From the NCBI RefSeq assembly GCF_900117395.1, contig NZ_FPEG01000001.1, forward strand, positions 186,001 to 250,000: a stretch of DNA of 64,000 nt. Direction: 5' to 3'. The stretch comes from Agrococcus sp. Marseille-P2731. Lineage in GTDB: Bacteria > Actinomycetota > Actinomycetes > Actinomycetales > Microbacteriaceae. The position numbers and the translations under genes are program-made. Below, in pieces: positions 1-11,719 of the stretch. The notes below the pieces were generated by a model. That model saw nothing but the letters and a program-made list of their open reading frames with translations. It searched no databases and was not told the origin of the DNA. Positions within the stretch are counted from its first letter, which is position 1; every line of letters begins with the position of its first letter.

Positions 1-322
1 CGATCATCTTCTTGGGGGTGCGCTGCGAGTAGTCACGCGGCGTCGGGCCGTGGACGATGCCACCGCCGGTCATCTGGGGTGCGCGGATCGAGCCCTGACG
101 GGCGCGGCCCGTGCCCTTCTGCTTGAAGGGCTTGCGGCCGGCGCCGGAGACCTCGCCACGACCCTTGGTCGAGTGCGTGCCCTGGCGTGCAGCTGCGAGC
201 TGCGCGACGACCACCTGGTGGATCAGCGGAACGTTCGTCTGGACGTCGAAGATGCTGGCGGGCAGCTCGACCGAGCCTGCCTGCTTGCCCTTCGCGTCGA
301 CGATGGCGACCTGTGCAGTCAT
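1..322 (-). CDS. rplD: Ribosomal protein L4, left-arm copy, truncated at window edge
   Basis: This is the first 107 codons of L4, identical to 21669-21990 in the right arm. Its 3' part lies beyond base 1 or does not exist, because the repeat reaches the window edge here. It is probably a duplicate made by the fold-back and not a second functional gene. Confidence 0.85.
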   Translation of the reverse strand, partial: MTAQVAIVDAKGKQAGSVELPASIFDVQTNVPLIHQVVVAQLAAARQGTHSTKGRGEVSGAGRKPFKQKGTGRARQGSIRAPQMTGGGIVHGPTPRDYSQRTPKKMI

Positions 323-324
323 GC

Positions 325-975
325 TCAGGCTCCCTTCACAGCGTTGCGGACGTACACGAGACGACCGCGAGCACCGGGGACGGCGCCCTTGACGAGCATG
401 AGACCCTGCTCGACGTCGATCGAGTGGATCGTGAGGTTCAGCGCCGACACGCGGTCGGTGCCCATGCGGCCGGCCATGCGCATGCCGCGGAAGACGCGGC
501 TGGGCGTGGACGAGGCACCGATCGAGCCGGGCTTGCGGTGGTTGCGGTGCGCACCGTGCGATGCCGAGACACCAGCGAAGTTGTGGCGCTTCATGACACC
601 TGCGAAGCCCTTGCCCTTCGAAGTGCCGACGACGTCGACCTTCTGGCCGGCGGCGAACAGGTCGACCGCCAGCTCCTGGCCGAGCTCGTAGGCATCGGCG
701 TTGTCGGTGCGGACCTCGGTGAGGTGGCGGCGCGGCGTGACGCCAGCGGCCTCGAAGTGACCGGCTGCCGGCTTGTTGACCTTGCGCGGGTCGATCTGGC
801 CTGCGGCGATCTGGATGGCTGCGTAGCCGTCCTTCTCGGGCGTGCGGATCTGCGTGACCACGTTCGGCGTGATCTCGAGCACCGTGACGGGGACGAGCTT
901 GTTCTGCTCATCCCACACCTGGGTCATCCCGAGCTTCTTGCCGAGCAGGCCGCGAGTCGTCGTGATCTTCGACAT
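325..975 (-). CDS. rplC: Ribosomal protein L3, left-arm copy
   Basis: Complete 216-residue L3 (starts [20 protein letters not shown]), exact mirror of 21016-21666, two bases from rplD. The copy is intact, but two L3 genes in divergent S10 operon heads would be very unusual, which supports an artefactual left arm. Confidence 0.9.
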   Translation of the reverse strand: MSKITTTRGLLGKKLGMTQVWDEQNKLVPVTVLEITPNVVTQIRTPEKDGYAAIQIAAGQIDPRKVNKPAAGHFEAAGVTPRRHLTEVRTDNADAYELGQELAVDLFAAGQKVDVVGTSKGKGFAGVMKRHNFAGVSASHGAHRNHRKPGSIGASSTPSRVFRGMRMAGRMGTDRVSALNLTIHSIDVEQGLMLVKGAVPGARGRLVYVRNAVKGA

Positions 976-983
976 GGCGTTCC

Positions 984-1291
984 TTAGAGCTTGATCTCGA
1001 TGTTGACGTCAGCGGGCAGGTCGAGGCGCATGAGCGAGTCGACTGCCTTCGGCGTCGGGTCGATGATGTCGATGAGTCGCTTGTGCGTGCGCTTCTCGAA
1101 GTGCTCGCGGCTGTCCTTGTACTTGTGAGGTGAACGGATCACCACGACCACGTTCTTCTCGGTCGGCAGCGGCACAGGGCCCACCACCGTCGCGCCCGCA
1201 CGGGTCACGGTGTCGACGATCTTGCGCGCCGACGAGTCGATGACCTCGTGGTCGTACGACTTCAGTCGGATGCGGATCTTCTGTCCCGCCA
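984..1291 (-). CDS. rpsJ: Ribosomal protein S10, left-arm copy
   Basis: Exact mirror of 20700-21007. The protein begins [19 protein letters not shown], the standard S10 start, and is about 102 residues. It is the first gene of the S10 operon; the divergent hutG lies across a roughly 300-base gap. Confidence 0.9.
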
Positions 1292-1595
1292 TGGCTGACT
1301 CTCTTCCTGTCGACGCAGCCGTTCTAGGCTGCTCGCAACGCACTCTCGAGTGCACCGCTGTTCTTCTGTCAATGCCCGCATGGGGCGCGCACCGACGTCG
1401 CGCACGGCGATACCGCGCTCGGCTTCGGTGAAGTTCTGTTGGAGCTGCCCGCGGCCCAGGATCGATCTCGAACCTGTGCACAGCCAGAGCAGTGAGCGAC
1501 GTGGAATCGTCGCGTTTGCAACCTGAAGAGTCTCTCACGGATGTCGACACCCGTGCAACCCGGGCGTGTCGCGCCGCGCTTGCTAGCGTCGCGGC
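1292..1595. promoter_or_regulatory. rpsJ-hutG divergent intergenic region, left copy
   Basis: This 304-base gene-free stretch mirrors 20396-20699. It should hold the S10 operon promoter and long leader (minus strand) and a hutG promoter (plus strand: TAGCGT at 1584-1589, six bases before the hutG ATG). No further small gene was recognised. Confidence 0.6.
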
Positions 1596-2549
1596 ATGGC
1601 TCCCTCGTCGTCCTCCGTCCCCTCCGGGGGCCTCCCGCATGACCCGTCCTGGCCGCGCAGCGGTGACTGGCCGAGCCTGGCGGATGCGCCTGGTCGCCTC
1701 GACGCGGTGCTGGTCGGGCTCGGCACCCACGAGACCTCGCTCAGCCCGACGAGCGCACACACGACACCCGCTGCGGTGCGGGAGGCGCTGCGCCGCTCCT
1801 CGCCGCACGCCTACGCCACGGCCGCGCCGGTCGGCGGACTGCGCGTCGCCGACGCCGGGGACGCATCCGACCCCGACGGCGACGAGGAGGGCGCCACTGC
1901 GCTCGTCGCCCGCGCCGCCGCTCGCGCGCGGTTCGTGATCGTGCTCGGCGGCGACAACGCGGCCACGGTGCCCGCGGCGCTCGGCAGCTGGGGAGCGTCG
2001 ATCGAGACCGCCGGACTGATCACGCTGGATGCGCACCACGACCTGCGCGACGGCCGCTCGAACGGCTCGCCCGTGCAGCGGCTGCTCGACGCCGGCCTGG
2101 ACGGCTCGCGAGTGGCGCAGATCGGGATCCAGGACTTCGCGAACTCCCGCGCCTATGCCGAGCGGGCGCGGCAGGCGGGGATCAGCGTGTTCCTGCGCGA
2201 CGACCTCGAGCAGCGTGGCCTGCACGAGGTCGCTGCCGAGGCCGTCCAGGTCGCGCGGGCGGCCGGCGGGCCCGTGCACCTCGACGTCGACGTCGACGTC
2301 TGCGACCGCTCGGTGGCGCCCGGCTGCCCCGCCTCGGTGCCCGGCGGCATCAGCGCGTGGCAGCTGCGGGCGCTGATCCGCGCCATCGTCGCCTACGACG
2401 AGGTCACCTCCATCGACTTCACCGAGGTCGACGCCGCGGCCGACGCGGCCGACGGTCGCACCGTGCGGCTGACGGCCCTCGGCGTGCTCGAGGCGCTCGC
2501 AGCGCTCGCCGATCGCGACGACCGCTTCCCCAAGCTGCGGGCGGTCTGA
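1596..2549 (+). CDS. hutG: Arginase-family formimidoylglutamase, left-arm copy
   Basis: Mirror of 19442-20395, 317 residues. It shows the ureohydrolase metal motifs: LGGDN near residue 118, DAHHDLRDG near 145 and an aspartate-rich DVDVCD motif near 232. The assignment as HutG rests on the hut genes nearby. See the right-arm entry for the unusual asparagine in the first motif. Confidence 0.8.
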   Translation: MAPSSSSVPSGGLPHDPSWPRSGDWPSLADAPGRLDAVLVGLGTHETSLSPTSAHTTPAAVREALRRSSPHAYATAAPVGGLRVADAGDASDPDGDEEGATALVARAAARARFVIVLGGDNAATVPAALGSWGASIETAGLITLDAHHDLRDGRSNGSPVQRLLDAGLDGSRVAQIGIQDFANSRAYAERARQAGISVFLRDDLEQRGLHEVAAEAVQVARAAGGPVHLDVDVDVCDRSVAPGCPASVPGGISAWQLRALIRAIVAYDEVTSIDFTEVDAAADAADGRTVRLTALGVLEALAALADRDDRFPKLRAV

Positions 2550-2563
2550 CGCGGCCGCTGCGC

Positions 2564-3742
2564 TCAGAGCCCGCGCATCGTGAACGCTGCGACGAGCGCT
2601 GCCCTGCTCGGCGGCAGCACGAGGGTGCGCGCGAGCGTCAGCCGAGCGGCGTGCAGCACAGGGCCCGCCGGTGCGCCCATCGCCATGTTCCACGCGGCGC
2701 GACGCATCGCGAGGGCGGCGGCGCGGCGACGCTCCCTCGCATAGCGGCCGAAGGGCGCTGGGACGTCGTCGACCCACGCGTCGGCGATCGCTCGGTCGAG
2801 CGCGAGGGCGTCCAGCCAGCCGAGGCTCATGCCCTGGCCCCCGATCGGGCTCACCTCGTGCGCGGCGTCGCCCGCGAGCGCCACCCGGCCGCTCTCGAAC
2901 CGCTTCGCCATGCGCTGCCGAGCGCGGAAGGCGCTGGGCACCGTGCCCTCCGGCAGCCGCTCGACCGCCCGCCCGCCACCCGGCATCGACAGCCGCTCGC
3001 CGAGGATCTGCTCGAGCCGTCCCGCCGACACCTCTTCCTCGGGCGATGCGAGCCGCGCCACCCACCGTCGCCGACCCCCCGGCAGCGGCAACGACTCGAT
3101 GACGCCGCCGGGCTCCAGGTGCAGCAGCGCGGAGGCCCCGGTTGGATCCGCGTCCCCAGCGGCTTCGGGCGCGTCGACATCGGCCATCGCATAGCCAGCG
3201 CCCCCGCGCCGCTCGGTGCGCTCGATGTGCAGCAGGTCGCGGACCCGGCTGTGCACGCCATCGGCGCCGACCGCCCAGCGCGCATCGACGCGTCCGCCCG
3301 ACGCCAGTGCCAGCTCGACGCCCCGGGGGTGCTGCTGCAGCGCGGTGACCTCGGCGCCCGCGCGCAGCGCCGCGGGCGCGAGCGCCGCCAACCGCTCCCG
3401 CAGCAGCGCCTCCGTGCGCTCCTGCGGGAGCGCGTGGATGGCGCGGTCGCCGAAGTCGAGGCGCCCCAGCCGGCGGCCGCCGCTGAGCGCCGCACCCGAT
3501 CGGATCACGAGCGCCTCCGCCCGCACCGCATCGCCGACGCCGGCGGCGTCGAGCGCCAGCATGCCGGGCGGGTGGATGCCGAACGCGCGCGAGACCGATG
3601 CGGGCTCGGTGCGGCGCTCGAGCACGACGACGTCGAGCTGGCGCTGCGCGAGCAGGCAGGCCAGCAGCAGGCCGACCGCACCGGCACCGACGATCGCGAC
3701 ATCGTGCCGCGAGGCCGGCGCGCTCGCGCGCCGGCCCGTCAC
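2564..3742 (-). CDS. FAD-dependent oxidoreductase, left-arm copy
   Basis: Exact mirror of 18249-19427 (392 residues, GTG start). It has an N-terminal GAGAVG dinucleotide motif and the C-terminal [15 protein letters not shown] motif of PHBH-type flavin monooxygenases. It is the last gene of the polyketide operon and overlaps the methyltransferase by 4 bases. Confidence 0.8.
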   Translation of the reverse strand: MTGRRASAPASRHDVAIVGAGAVGLLLACLLAQRQLDVVVLERRTEPASVSRAFGIHPPGMLALDAAGVGDAVRAEALVIRSGAALSGGRRLGRLDFGDRAIHALPQERTEALLRERLAALAPAALRAGAEVTALQQHPRGVELALASGGRVDARWAVGADGVHSRVRDLLHIERTERRGGAGYAMADVDAPEAAGDADPTGASALLHLEPGGVIESLPLPGGRRRWVARLASPEEEVSAGRLEQILGERLSMPGGGRAVERLPEGTVPSAFRARQRMAKRFESGRVALAGDAAHEVSPIGGQGMSLGWLDALALDRAIADAWVDDVPAPFGRYARERRRAAALAMRRAAWNMAMGAPAGPVLHAARLTLARTLVLPPSRAALVAAFTMRGL

Positions 3743-4470
3743 GGCGCGCGCCAGCTGAGCTCGAGGCGCGCCGGCGGTCGCGAGCGCGCCGTCCAGCCAG
3801 GCGGCATGGCCGGCGCGAGCTCCGCCGCCGTGTGGCTGCGCCGGATGGACGCGAGCCCGTCGACGCGGATGAGCGTGTCGCGCAGCAGCGTGGGCTGCAG
3901 CGGCAGCGTCGCCGCGGCGAAGGCCGCGTACGCGAGCGGCGAGCGCGCGATGTCGCCGTGCACGACCGCGCCACCGGGCGCCGTCAGCCGCTCGGAGTCG
4001 ACCAGGATGCTGCCGAGCTCTGCTGCCGTCAGGTGATGCAGCACGTGGTTCGAGACGACGAGGTCGAAGCGCTCGCCGGTCGCGACGAGCTCGCGGGTCG
4101 AGACCCGGCGCAGCTCGAGCCCCGCGAGCGGCGGCTGCGCGCGAGCAGCGGCGATCGCACGCTCATCGGGATCGATGCCGACCGCCGTCAGCCCGCCGCC
4201 GTCTCGCTCGGCCCAGCGCAGCATCCGACGCGGGAGGTCGCCGCCCCCGGTGCCGACGTCGAGCAGGCGGAGGGCCTCGCCGCCCCTCAGCCGCGGCCGG
4301 ATCCAGCGACGGTACAGCGAGCGCTGGTCGGAGACGACCGCGTTCACGATCGCGAAGCGGTCGAAGGTGCGGGCGAGCGTCACGGGGTCGCAGTCCGCGT
4401 CGTCCATCAGCTCGTGCGCGCCCGGGTCGCGCTCCCGCAGGCTCGACAGCATCCGCATGCCCGAGAGCAT
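3739..4470 (-). CDS. SAM-dependent methyltransferase, left-arm copy
   Basis: Exact mirror of 17521-18252 (243 residues). The class I SAM-binding motif [12 protein letters not shown] is at about residue 69. It lies between the type III polyketide synthase and the flavoprotein. Confidence 0.8.
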   Translation of the reverse strand: MLSGMRMLSSLRERDPGAHELMDDADCDPVTLARTFDRFAIVNAVVSDQRSLYRRWIRPRLRGGEALRLLDVGTGGGDLPRRMLRWAERDGGGLTAVGIDPDERAIAAARAQPPLAGLELRRVSTRELVATGERFDLVVSNHVLHHLTAAELGSILVDSERLTAPGGAVVHGDIARSPLAYAAFAAATLPLQPTLLRDTLIRVDGLASIRRSHTAAELAPAMPPGWTARSRPPARLELSWRAP

Positions 4471-4477
4471 CGCCAGC

Positions 4478-5623
4478 TCAGGCCCGGACGGTCAGCAGCG
4501 CCGACTCGACGGTGAGCCCCGGCCCGAAGGCCATCGCCGCCACCCGGTCGCCGTCCTGCGCGGACTCGTCGCTCAGGATGCGCTGCAGCACGAACAGCAC
4601 GGTGGCGCTCGACATGTTGCCGTAGTCGCGGAGCGTCTCGCGGGCGGGCACGAGCTGCGCCTCGGTGAGGCCGAGCGTCGCCTCCACCTTGTCGAGGATG
4701 CTCCGGCCGCCCGGGTGGATCGCCCAGTGCTCGATCGGCTCGCCCGCGCGACCCTCGGCGAGCGCGGCGCTCAGCTGCGGCTCTGCCTCGAGCAGCGGCG
4801 CGATCGCACCGGTGACGTGCTCGCCGATGAGCGACGGCACGGCGTTGGAGAGCACCATCTCGAAGCCGTGGTCGCCGATCTTCCACGCCATGTCGCCCTC
4901 GCCCCGGGGCGTCGTGCGGGTCGCGAACCCGTCGAGCTGCAGCGCGCGCTCCCCGTCCTGCGGCGGCCGCGCGGTGACCAGGGCCGCGCCGGCGCCGTCG
5001 CCGAAGAGCGAGGTCGCGACGATCGTGTCGGGGTCGTTCGACGTGCGCAGGTGCAGCGTGCACAGCTCGACGCTGATGACCAGCACCACCGCCGCGGGAT
5101 CGGCTTCGCAGAGCTGGCTCGCCAGGCGCAGCGCAGGCAGCGAGGCGTAGCAGCCCATGAAGCCCAGGTGGTAGCGCTGCACGCCGGGGCGCAGGCCCAG
5201 GTCGCGCGCGACCACGAAGTCGGGACCGGGCGCGTAGAAGCCGGTGCACGAGACGGTGATGACGTGCGTGACGTCCTTGGCCGCCACATCCGGCACCGCA
5301 TCGAGCGCCGCGCGACCGGCGCCGACGTAGAGCTTGGTCGCCTCGAGCGCGTAGCGGTCGTTGCGCAGGCGCGTGCCCGGATCGAGCAGCAGGCCCGACT
5401 CGCGGTCGAAGAACTCGGGCTCGGAGGCCACGGGCCCGTCGAAGGTCAGCTCGTCGATCACCGTGTAGCGGCGCTCGATGCCCGAGACGCCGAAGGACGT
5501 GCTCACGAGTCGCTGCCCGAGCCGGGTGAGCCCCGGCTGCGCGGCGAACACCTCCGCGACCTCGGGCTGCGAGAGCCCCGTCGTAGGCACCAGCGTCGAG
5601 AGGCCTCGGATCGTCACCGTCAT
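4478..5623 (-). CDS. Type III polyketide synthase, left-arm copy
   Basis: Exact mirror of 16368-17513 (381 residues). It carries the Cys-His-Asn triad of chalcone-synthase-like enzymes at Cys158, His303 and Asn336. Confidence 0.85.
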   Translation of the reverse strand: MTVTIRGLSTLVPTTGLSQPEVAEVFAAQPGLTRLGQRLVSTSFGVSGIERRYTVIDELTFDGPVASEPEFFDRESGLLLDPGTRLRNDRYALEATKLYVGAGRAALDAVPDVAAKDVTHVITVSCTGFYAPGPDFVVARDLGLRPGVQRYHLGFMGCYASLPALRLASQLCEADPAAVVLVISVELCTLHLRTSNDPDTIVATSLFGDGAGAALVTARPPQDGERALQLDGFATRTTPRGEGDMAWKIGDHGFEMVLSNAVPSLIGEHVTGAIAPLLEAEPQLSAALAEGRAGEPIEHWAIHPGGRSILDKVEATLGLTEAQLVPARETLRDYGNMSSATVLFVLQRILSDESAQDGDRVAAMAFGPGLTVESALLTVRA

Positions 5624-5704
5624 GAGGCGAGGCTATTGGGGGACACTGTGCGTTTCCCACAGCGCGGCCCCTCCGCGGCGCCGCACCGCGAGGTGGACGA
5701 GCGC

Positions 5705-6913
5705 TCAGAACGCACGCGCACCTGCGCGCCACACCGCGTGCACGAGCGGCACGCCGGGGCGATAGGCCAGGTGCGAGACCGAGGGCGCGTCGAGCACCTG
5801 CACATCGGCCCTGGCACCGGGTCGGATGCGCCCCACCGGCAGCAGGGCACGTCCCGATCGGTCGGTGCTCGGCTCGTCGAGGCCGAGCGCGATCGCGCCG
5901 CCCAGCGTCGCGGCGCGCACCGCCTCCTCGATCGTCAGGCGCATCTGCAGCACGGCGGTCGCGACGCAGAACGCCATCGACGTCGTGTAGCTCGTGCCGG
6001 GGTTGCAGTTGGTGGCGATCGCGACGACAGCGCCGGCGTCGAGCAGGCGCCGCGCCGGCGCGAGCGGCATGCGCGTCGAGAGGTCGCACGCGGGCAGCGC
6101 GGTGGCGACCGTGCCACGTCGGCCCGCCGCCGCGCCGTCCCAGGTCGCCGCGAGCATCCGCACCTCGTCGTCGTCGAGGAACGCGACGTGATCGACGCTC
6201 GCCGCGCGCAGCTCGACGGCGAGCCGCACGCCCGGGCCGGGCCCCAGCTGGTTGCCGTGCACGCGCAGCGCCAGTCCGCGGGCCCGCGCCGCCTCGAGCA
6301 CCCTGCGCGACTGCGACTCGTCGAACGCGCCGCGCTCGCAGAAGACGTCGACCGCGTCGACGTGCGGCTCTACCGCGTCGAGCATGTCGCCGGTCACCAG
6401 GTCGAGGTAGTCACCGGGCTCGGAGCCCTCCGGCACGAGGTGCGCGCCGAGGAACGTGACCGAATCGGCGCGCGCGCCGGCGAGCCGGGCGCTCCGCAGC
6501 TCGTCGGCGACGGTCAGCCCGTAGCCCGTCTTCGTCTCGAACGCGGTCGTGCCGCCGCGCAGCATCTCATCGGCCAGGCGATCGAGGTTGGCCGCGAGCG
6601 CCTCGTCGCTCGCCGCTCGCGTCGCGGCGACCGTCACCCCGATGCCGCCGGCGGCATAGGGCTCGCCCGCCATGCGCGCCTCGAACTCGGCGGAGCGATC
6701 GCCGGCGAAGAGGAGGTGCGTGTGGCTGTCGACCCATCCGGGCAGCACCGCCCGCCCGCCCACGTCGACCGAGACGTCGGCGGCCGGGGCGGCCCTCGCC
6801 TCGCCGACCCACGCGATCGCGTCGCCCTCCATGACCAGCGCGGCGCCGTGCATCCGCCCCCGGTCGTCGTTCGTCGTGAGCTCGCCGATGCCGGTGAGCA
6901 GCGTGGACGCCAC
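5705..6913 (-). CDS. hutI: Imidazolonepropionase, left-arm copy
   Basis: Exact mirror of 15078-16286 (402 residues, GTG start). It is an amidohydrolase with [12 protein letters not shown] at residues 62-73. It follows hutU by one base. Confidence 0.85.
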   Translation of the reverse strand: MASTLLTGIGELTTNDDRGRMHGAALVMEGDAIAWVGEARAAPAADVSVDVGGRAVLPGWVDSHTHLLFAGDRSAEFEARMAGEPYAAGGIGVTVAATRAASDEALAANLDRLADEMLRGGTTAFETKTGYGLTVADELRSARLAGARADSVTFLGAHLVPEGSEPGDYLDLVTGDMLDAVEPHVDAVDVFCERGAFDESQSRRVLEAARARGLALRVHGNQLGPGPGVRLAVELRAASVDHVAFLDDDEVRMLAATWDGAAAGRRGTVATALPACDLSTRMPLAPARRLLDAGAVVAIATNCNPGTSYTTSMAFCVATAVLQMRLTIEEAVRAATLGGAIALGLDEPSTDRSGRALLPVGRIRPGARADVQVLDAPSVSHLAYRPGVPLVHAVWRAGARAF

Positions 6914-6914
6914 C

Positions 6915-8570
6915 TCAGCCCCGCCGCATGGGGATCGCCACGTCGTGGGCCTCGGCGAAGGCGGTCGCCTCGTCGTAGCCGGCGTCCACGTGGCGGATCA
7001 CGCCCATCTCCGGATCGTTCGAGAGCACGCGCGCGAGCTTCTCGGCGGCGAGCGGCGTGCCGTCGGCCACCGTCACCTGGCCGGCGTGGATCGAGCGGCC
7101 GATGCCGACGCCCCCGCCGTGGTGCAGCGACACCCAGCTCGCGCCGGACGCCGTGTTGACGAGCGCGTTGAGCAGCGGCCAGTCGGCGATCGCGTCGGAG
7201 CCGTCGCGCATCGCCTCGGTCTCGCGGTATGGGCTCGCGACCGAGCCCGAGTCGAGGTGGTCGCGGCCGATCACGATCGGCGCGCTCAGCGTGCCGTCGG
7301 CGACCATCTCGTTGAAGCGCAGGCCCGCGCGGTGGCGCTCGCCGGCGCCCAGCCAGCAGATGCGGGCGGGCAGGCCCTGGAACTGCACGCGCTCCTGGGC
7401 AAGGCGGATCCAGCGGTGCAGGTGCGCGTCGTCGGGGAAGAGCTCGAGGATCGCCTCGTCGGTGCGACGGATGTCCTCGGGGTCGCCGGAGAGCGCCACC
7501 CAGCGGAAGGGACCCTTGCCCTCGCAGAAGAGCGGGCGGATGTAGGCGGGCACGAAGCCGGGGAAGGCGAAGGCCTCGTCGAAGCCGCCGAGCTTGGCCT
7601 CTGCGCGGATCGAGTTGCCGTAGTCGAAGACCTCGGCCCCCGCCGCCTGGAAGCCCACCATCGCCTCGACGTGGCGCGCCATCGATGCTCGAGCCCGCTC
7701 GGTGAAGCCGTGCGGATCGCGCTCGCGCTCGGCGTGCCAGTCGTCGAAGGCGACGCCGCTGGGCAGGTACGCCAGCGGGTCGTGCGCGCTCGTCTGGTCG
7801 GTCACGATGTCGATCGGCGCACCCATCGCGAGCAGCTCCGGCACGACGTCGGCCGCGTTCGCGTGCAGGCCGATGCTCAGCCCGCGGCCCGCGTCCCGCG
7901 CCTCGACGGCGCGCGCCAGCGCATCCGCCACGTCGCTCGCCTCGACGTCGAGGTAGCGGTGCTCGATGCGCCGCTGGATGCGGCTGCGGTCGACCTCGAC
8001 GCAGATCGCGACGCCGTCGTTCATGGTGACCGCGAGCGGCTGCGCCCCACCCATGCCGCCGAGGCCCGCGGTGAGCGTGATGGTGCCGGCGAGGCTCTCG
8101 CGGCCGAGCTTCGTGGCCACCGCCGCGAAGGTCTCGAAGGTGCCCTGCAGGATGCCCTGCGTGCCGATGTAGATCCAGGAACCGGCGGTCATCTGTCCGT
8201 ACATGGTGAGGCCAGCGGCTTCCAGCCGCCGGAACTCGGGCCACGTCGCCCAGTCGCCCACGAGGTTCGAGTTCGCGATCAGCACGCGCGGTGCCCACGG
8301 GTTCGTGCGCATGACGCCCACCGGGCGACCCGACTGCACCAGCAGCGTCTCGTCGTCCTCGAGGTCCCTGAGCTCGCGGACGATGGCCTCGAAGCTCGCC
8401 CAGTCGCGCGCCGCCTTGCCGGTGCCGCCGTAGACGACGAGCTCGTCGGGGTGCTCGGCGACCTCGGGGTCGAGGTTGTTCATGAGCATCCGCAGCGCGG
8501 CCTCCTGCTGCCAGCCCTTCGCCGTCAGCTCGCTGCCGCGCGCTGCGCGGACGGTGCGTGCGCCTTCCAT
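6915..8570 (-). CDS. hutU: Urocanate hydratase, left-arm copy
   Basis: Exact mirror of 13421-15076 (551 residues). It has the glycine-rich GLGGMGGAQ motif near residue 169. It overlaps the hutH stop codon by one base. Confidence 0.88.
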   Translation of the reverse strand: MEGARTVRAARGSELTAKGWQQEAALRMLMNNLDPEVAEHPDELVVYGGTGKAARDWASFEAIVRELRDLEDDETLLVQSGRPVGVMRTNPWAPRVLIANSNLVGDWATWPEFRRLEAAGLTMYGQMTAGSWIYIGTQGILQGTFETFAAVATKLGRESLAGTITLTAGLGGMGGAQPLAVTMNDGVAICVEVDRSRIQRRIEHRYLDVEASDVADALARAVEARDAGRGLSIGLHANAADVVPELLAMGAPIDIVTDQTSAHDPLAYLPSGVAFDDWHAERERDPHGFTERARASMARHVEAMVGFQAAGAEVFDYGNSIRAEAKLGGFDEAFAFPGFVPAYIRPLFCEGKGPFRWVALSGDPEDIRRTDEAILELFPDDAHLHRWIRLAQERVQFQGLPARICWLGAGERHRAGLRFNEMVADGTLSAPIVIGRDHLDSGSVASPYRETEAMRDGSDAIADWPLLNALVNTASGASWVSLHHGGGVGIGRSIHAGQVTVADGTPLAAEKLARVLSNDPEMGVIRHVDAGYDEATAFAEAHDVAIPMRRG

Positions 8571-10201
8571 CATCGGTCTCCTTCGGTCTGCGCCGACGAC
8601 GTCGTCGTCTCGGCGGTGTGCGTGCGGTCGCGGCGAGCGGCCCAGGCCTCGACGGTGTCGAGCAACCCCGCCTCGATGAGCGCAGCCCCGCCGACGGTGA
8701 AGGCGAGGGATGCCTCGATGTCGCGGGCGAGGAACCGGTCCGGCCCGATGCCGGGCACCAGCGCGCGCAGGCCCGCGATCACGCGTCCCGTGCGGGGGCC
8801 CGGTGGTGCGTCGCGCAGCTCGATGCCGCGCGCCGCCGTCATCAGCTCGATCGCGAGCACCCGGCCGAGCCCGTCGACTGCGCGGCGCAGCTTGCGGGCG
8901 GCGCCCCAGCCCATCGACACGTGGTCCTCCTGCATGGCGCTCGAGGGGATCGAGTCGACCGATGCCGGTGCCGCGAGCCGCTTGAGCTCTGAGACGATGC
9001 CGGCCTGCGTGTACTGCGCGATCATGAGTCCGGAGTCGACGCCCGGGTCGTGGGCGAGGAACGGCGGCAGGCCGAAGCTGCGGGCCGGGTCGAGGAAGCG
9101 GTCGCTGCGGCGCTCGCTCATGGAGGCGACGTCCGCGATCGCGATGGCCAGGAAGTCGAGCACGGCCGCGATGGGCGCGCCGTGGAAGTTGCCGTTCGAG
9201 ACCACCCGGCCGTCGGCGAGGACGACGGGGTTGTCGATGGCGCTCGACAGCTCGATCTCCGCCACGCGCGCCGCGTGCGCCGCGGTGTCGCGGGCGGTGC
9301 CGTGCACCTGCGGGGCGCAGCGGAGCGAGTAGGCGTCCTGCACCCGGGTGTCCTGCGGACCCTTGTGGCTCGCGACGATCGGGCTGTCGGCGAGCAGCGC
9401 TGCGATGTTCGCCGCGCTGGCGACCTGCCCGGGGTGTGGCCGCAGCGCCATGAGCTCCGGCGCGAAGGGCGCATCCGTGCCGAGCAGTCCCTCGACGCTC
9501 ATCGCGGCGGTGAGGTCGGCGGTGTCGAGCAGCTTGTCGAGGTCGGCGAGCGCGAGGCACAGCATCGCGAGCATGCCGTCGGTGCCGTTGACGAGCGCGA
9601 GGCCTTCCTTCTCGGCGAGCACGACCGGCGTGAGGCCGGCCTCCGCGAGCGCCGTGGCCGCATCCATCGTCACCACCTCGCTCGTGCCGGGCTCCGCGCC
9701 CGCGCGGTCGACCTGCACGATGCCCTCCCCCATCGCCGCGAGCGCGACGTGCGAGAGGGGCGCGAGGTCACCGGAGCAGCCGAGCGAGCCGTACTCCCCC
9801 ACGATGGGCGAGATGCCGGCGTTGAGCATGCCGGCGTAGAGCTCAGCCGTCGCGCGGCGGATCCCCGTGCGGCCCGTCGCGAGCGTCTGCAGCCGCAGCA
9901 GCATGAGGCCTCGCACGACCTCGCGCTCGACCGCCTCGCCGCTCGAGGCGGCGTGCGAGCGGATGAGCGACTGCTGCAGGCGGGTGCGGTCGGCGGGAGC
10001 GATCGCGGTGTTCGCGAGCGCACCGAAGCCGGTCGAGATGCCGTAGTGCGGATGCGGGTCGGCGGCGAGCCCGTCGATCACCCGACGTGCGTCGTCGATG
10101 CGGGCGAGCGCGGTGGCACTGAGCTCGACGCGCGCGTCGAAGCGTGCCACCTGCACCACGTCGTGGCGGGTGAGCGGGGAGTCTCCGATGACCACTGGCA
10201 T
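8570..10201 (-). CDS. hutH: Histidine ammonia-lyase, left-arm copy
   Basis: Exact mirror of 11790-13421 (543 residues). The electrophilic MIO cofactor would form from Cys142-Ser143-Gly144, and Tyr53 lies in YGISTGFG. It diverges from iclR across a 16-bp palindrome. Confidence 0.88.
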   Translation of the reverse strand: MPVVIGDSPLTRHDVVQVARFDARVELSATALARIDDARRVIDGLAADPHPHYGISTGFGALANTAIAPADRTRLQQSLIRSHAASSGEAVEREVVRGLMLLRLQTLATGRTGIRRATAELYAGMLNAGISPIVGEYGSLGCSGDLAPLSHVALAAMGEGIVQVDRAGAEPGTSEVVTMDAATALAEAGLTPVVLAEKEGLALVNGTDGMLAMLCLALADLDKLLDTADLTAAMSVEGLLGTDAPFAPELMALRPHPGQVASAANIAALLADSPIVASHKGPQDTRVQDAYSLRCAPQVHGTARDTAAHAARVAEIELSSAIDNPVVLADGRVVSNGNFHGAPIAAVLDFLAIAIADVASMSERRSDRFLDPARSFGLPPFLAHDPGVDSGLMIAQYTQAGIVSELKRLAAPASVDSIPSSAMQEDHVSMGWGAARKLRRAVDGLGRVLAIELMTAARGIELRDAPPGPRTGRVIAGLRALVPGIGPDRFLARDIEASLAFTVGGAALIEAGLLDTVEAWAARRDRTHTAETTTSSAQTEGDR

Positions 10202-10255
10202 GGCCCCATTCCACCGCTCGGGCCGTGCCGACGCATCCGCCTGCGCCATACTCAT

Positions 10256-10271
10256 GTCTGAGATCTCAGAC
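10256..10271. promoter_or_regulatory. hutH-iclR palindromic operator, left copy
   Basis: The perfect 16-base palindrome GTCTGAGATCTCAGAC lies between the divergent hutH and iclR genes, 54 bases from the hutH start and 22 bases from the iclR start. It suits a dimeric IclR-type regulator. The binding assignment is inference. Confidence 0.65.
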
Positions 10272-10293
10272 GAGGCGGACGAGGGGCGGGCGC

Positions 10294-10995
10294 ATGGCGG
10301 TGCCGCGGATGCCCGCAGCGCGCAGCGCACTGCGGGTGCTGTCGCTGCTGGCGGAGCAGGCGGGGCCGGTGCGCGCCTCGACCATCGCGCGCGAGCTCGG
10401 GCTGCCGCGCTCGAGCGCCTACCAGCTGCTGCAGGTCATGCGGGACGAGGGCTTCCTGGTGCACTACCCAGAGCTGGGGGCATGGGGCCCGAGCGCCCGC
10501 GTGCAGCAGATCGGCTCGCGCGTCGCCGCCGCGACGAGGCTCGAGCGGCTCGCCCAGCCCGTGCTCGACCGGCTCGTGCGAGCGTCGCCGGTGCCGGCCA
10601 CGAGTCATCTCGCCGTGCTCGCCGGCAGCGACGTCGCCTATGCGGGGCGCGGCGCCGGGCCACGCTCCCCGGCGACCGTGTCGCGCGTCGGGGTGCGGCT
10701 CCCCGCGGTGCGCACCGCGACGGGCAGGGCGATGCTCGCAGCGCTCGGGCCCGACCAGGTGCGCGCGCTGATCCCCCACGACCGCGACCTGGTGGGTGAG
10801 CAGCCCTCGACGCGCGCCGCGCTGGCGTCGATGCTCGCCGCCGCGCGCCGCCGCGGCTGGGCGGTCGAGGACGGCGAGGTGGATCCCGCCTACGCGTCGG
10901 TCGCGGCCGCTGCTCGTGACGCCGCGGGCCAGCCGGCCGCAGCGATCGGACTGACGTTCCGCATCGCGGACCTCGCGCCCGACGCGCGCGCCGAG
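10294..10995 (+). pseudogene. IclR-family regulator, cut at the palindrome axis (left copy)
   Basis: Residues 1-234 of an IclR-type repressor can be read: an N-terminal winged helix (ALRVLSLLAEQAGPVRASTIARELG, about residues 10-35, with the recognition helix after it) and an effector-binding domain with the VGVRLPAVRTATGRAMLAAL segment. At 10995 the reading frame runs into its own antisense strand. Family members are about 250 residues, so only some 15-25 C-terminal residues seem lost. It probably regulates the divergent hut genes. Confidence 0.8.
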
Positions 10996-11010
10996 CTCGG
11001 CGCGCGCGTC
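10981..11010. repeat. Axis of the inverted repeat
   Basis: The 15-base half-site gacgcgcgcgccgag is followed directly by its reverse complement, so the axis has no loop. The native gene could already have held a short GC-rich palindrome here that seeded template switching, but the true sequence past 10995 is not visible, so this cannot be decided. Confidence 0.9.
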
Positions 11011-11697
11011 GGGCGCGAGGTCCGCGATGCGGAACGTCAGTCCGATCGCTGCGGCCGGCTGGCCCGCGGCGTCACGAGCAGCGGCCGCGACCGACGCGTA
11101 GGCGGGATCCACCTCGCCGTCCTCGACCGCCCAGCCGCGGCGGCGCGCGGCGGCGAGCATCGACGCCAGCGCGGCGCGCGTCGAGGGCTGCTCACCCACC
11201 AGGTCGCGGTCGTGGGGGATCAGCGCGCGCACCTGGTCGGGCCCGAGCGCTGCGAGCATCGCCCTGCCCGTCGCGGTGCGCACCGCGGGGAGCCGCACCC
11301 CGACGCGCGACACGGTCGCCGGGGAGCGTGGCCCGGCGCCGCGCCCCGCATAGGCGACGTCGCTGCCGGCGAGCACGGCGAGATGACTCGTGGCCGGCAC
11401 CGGCGACGCTCGCACGAGCCGGTCGAGCACGGGCTGGGCGAGCCGCTCGAGCCTCGTCGCGGCGGCGACGCGCGAGCCGATCTGCTGCACGCGGGCGCTC
11501 GGGCCCCATGCCCCCAGCTCTGGGTAGTGCACCAGGAAGCCCTCGTCCCGCATGACCTGCAGCAGCTGGTAGGCGCTCGAGCGCGGCAGCCCGAGCTCGC
11601 GCGCGATGGTCGAGGCGCGCACCGGCCCCGCCTGCTCCGCCAGCAGCGACAGCACCCGCAGTGCGCTGCGCGCTGCGGGCATCCGCGGCACCGCCAT
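10996..11697 (-). pseudogene. IclR-family regulator, cut at the palindrome axis (right copy)
   Basis: Mirror image of 10294-10995 and equally truncated at the axis. The start ATG (complement of 11695-11697) is followed by AVPRMPAARSALRVLSLL. In the real chromosome the gene presumably continues for about 20 more codons toward sequence missing from this window. The helix-turn-helix and most of the ligand domain are intact. It faces hutH across a 16-bp palindrome, so regulation of hutHUI by histidine or urocanate is the natural guess. Confidence 0.8.
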
Positions 11698-11719
11698 GCG
11701 CCCGCCCCTCGTCCGCCTC

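Noticed and set aside
984-3974. 996-codon frame ending in S10 (and mirror at 18017-21007)
   Set aside because: Only the final 102 codons are S10; the upstream part is a shadow of other genes.
4175-7159. 994-codon plus-strand frame over hutI and the polyketide synthase (and its mirror at 14832-17816)
   Set aside because: Antisense, low-complexity Arg/His-rich composition; the opposite strand has recognisable enzymes.
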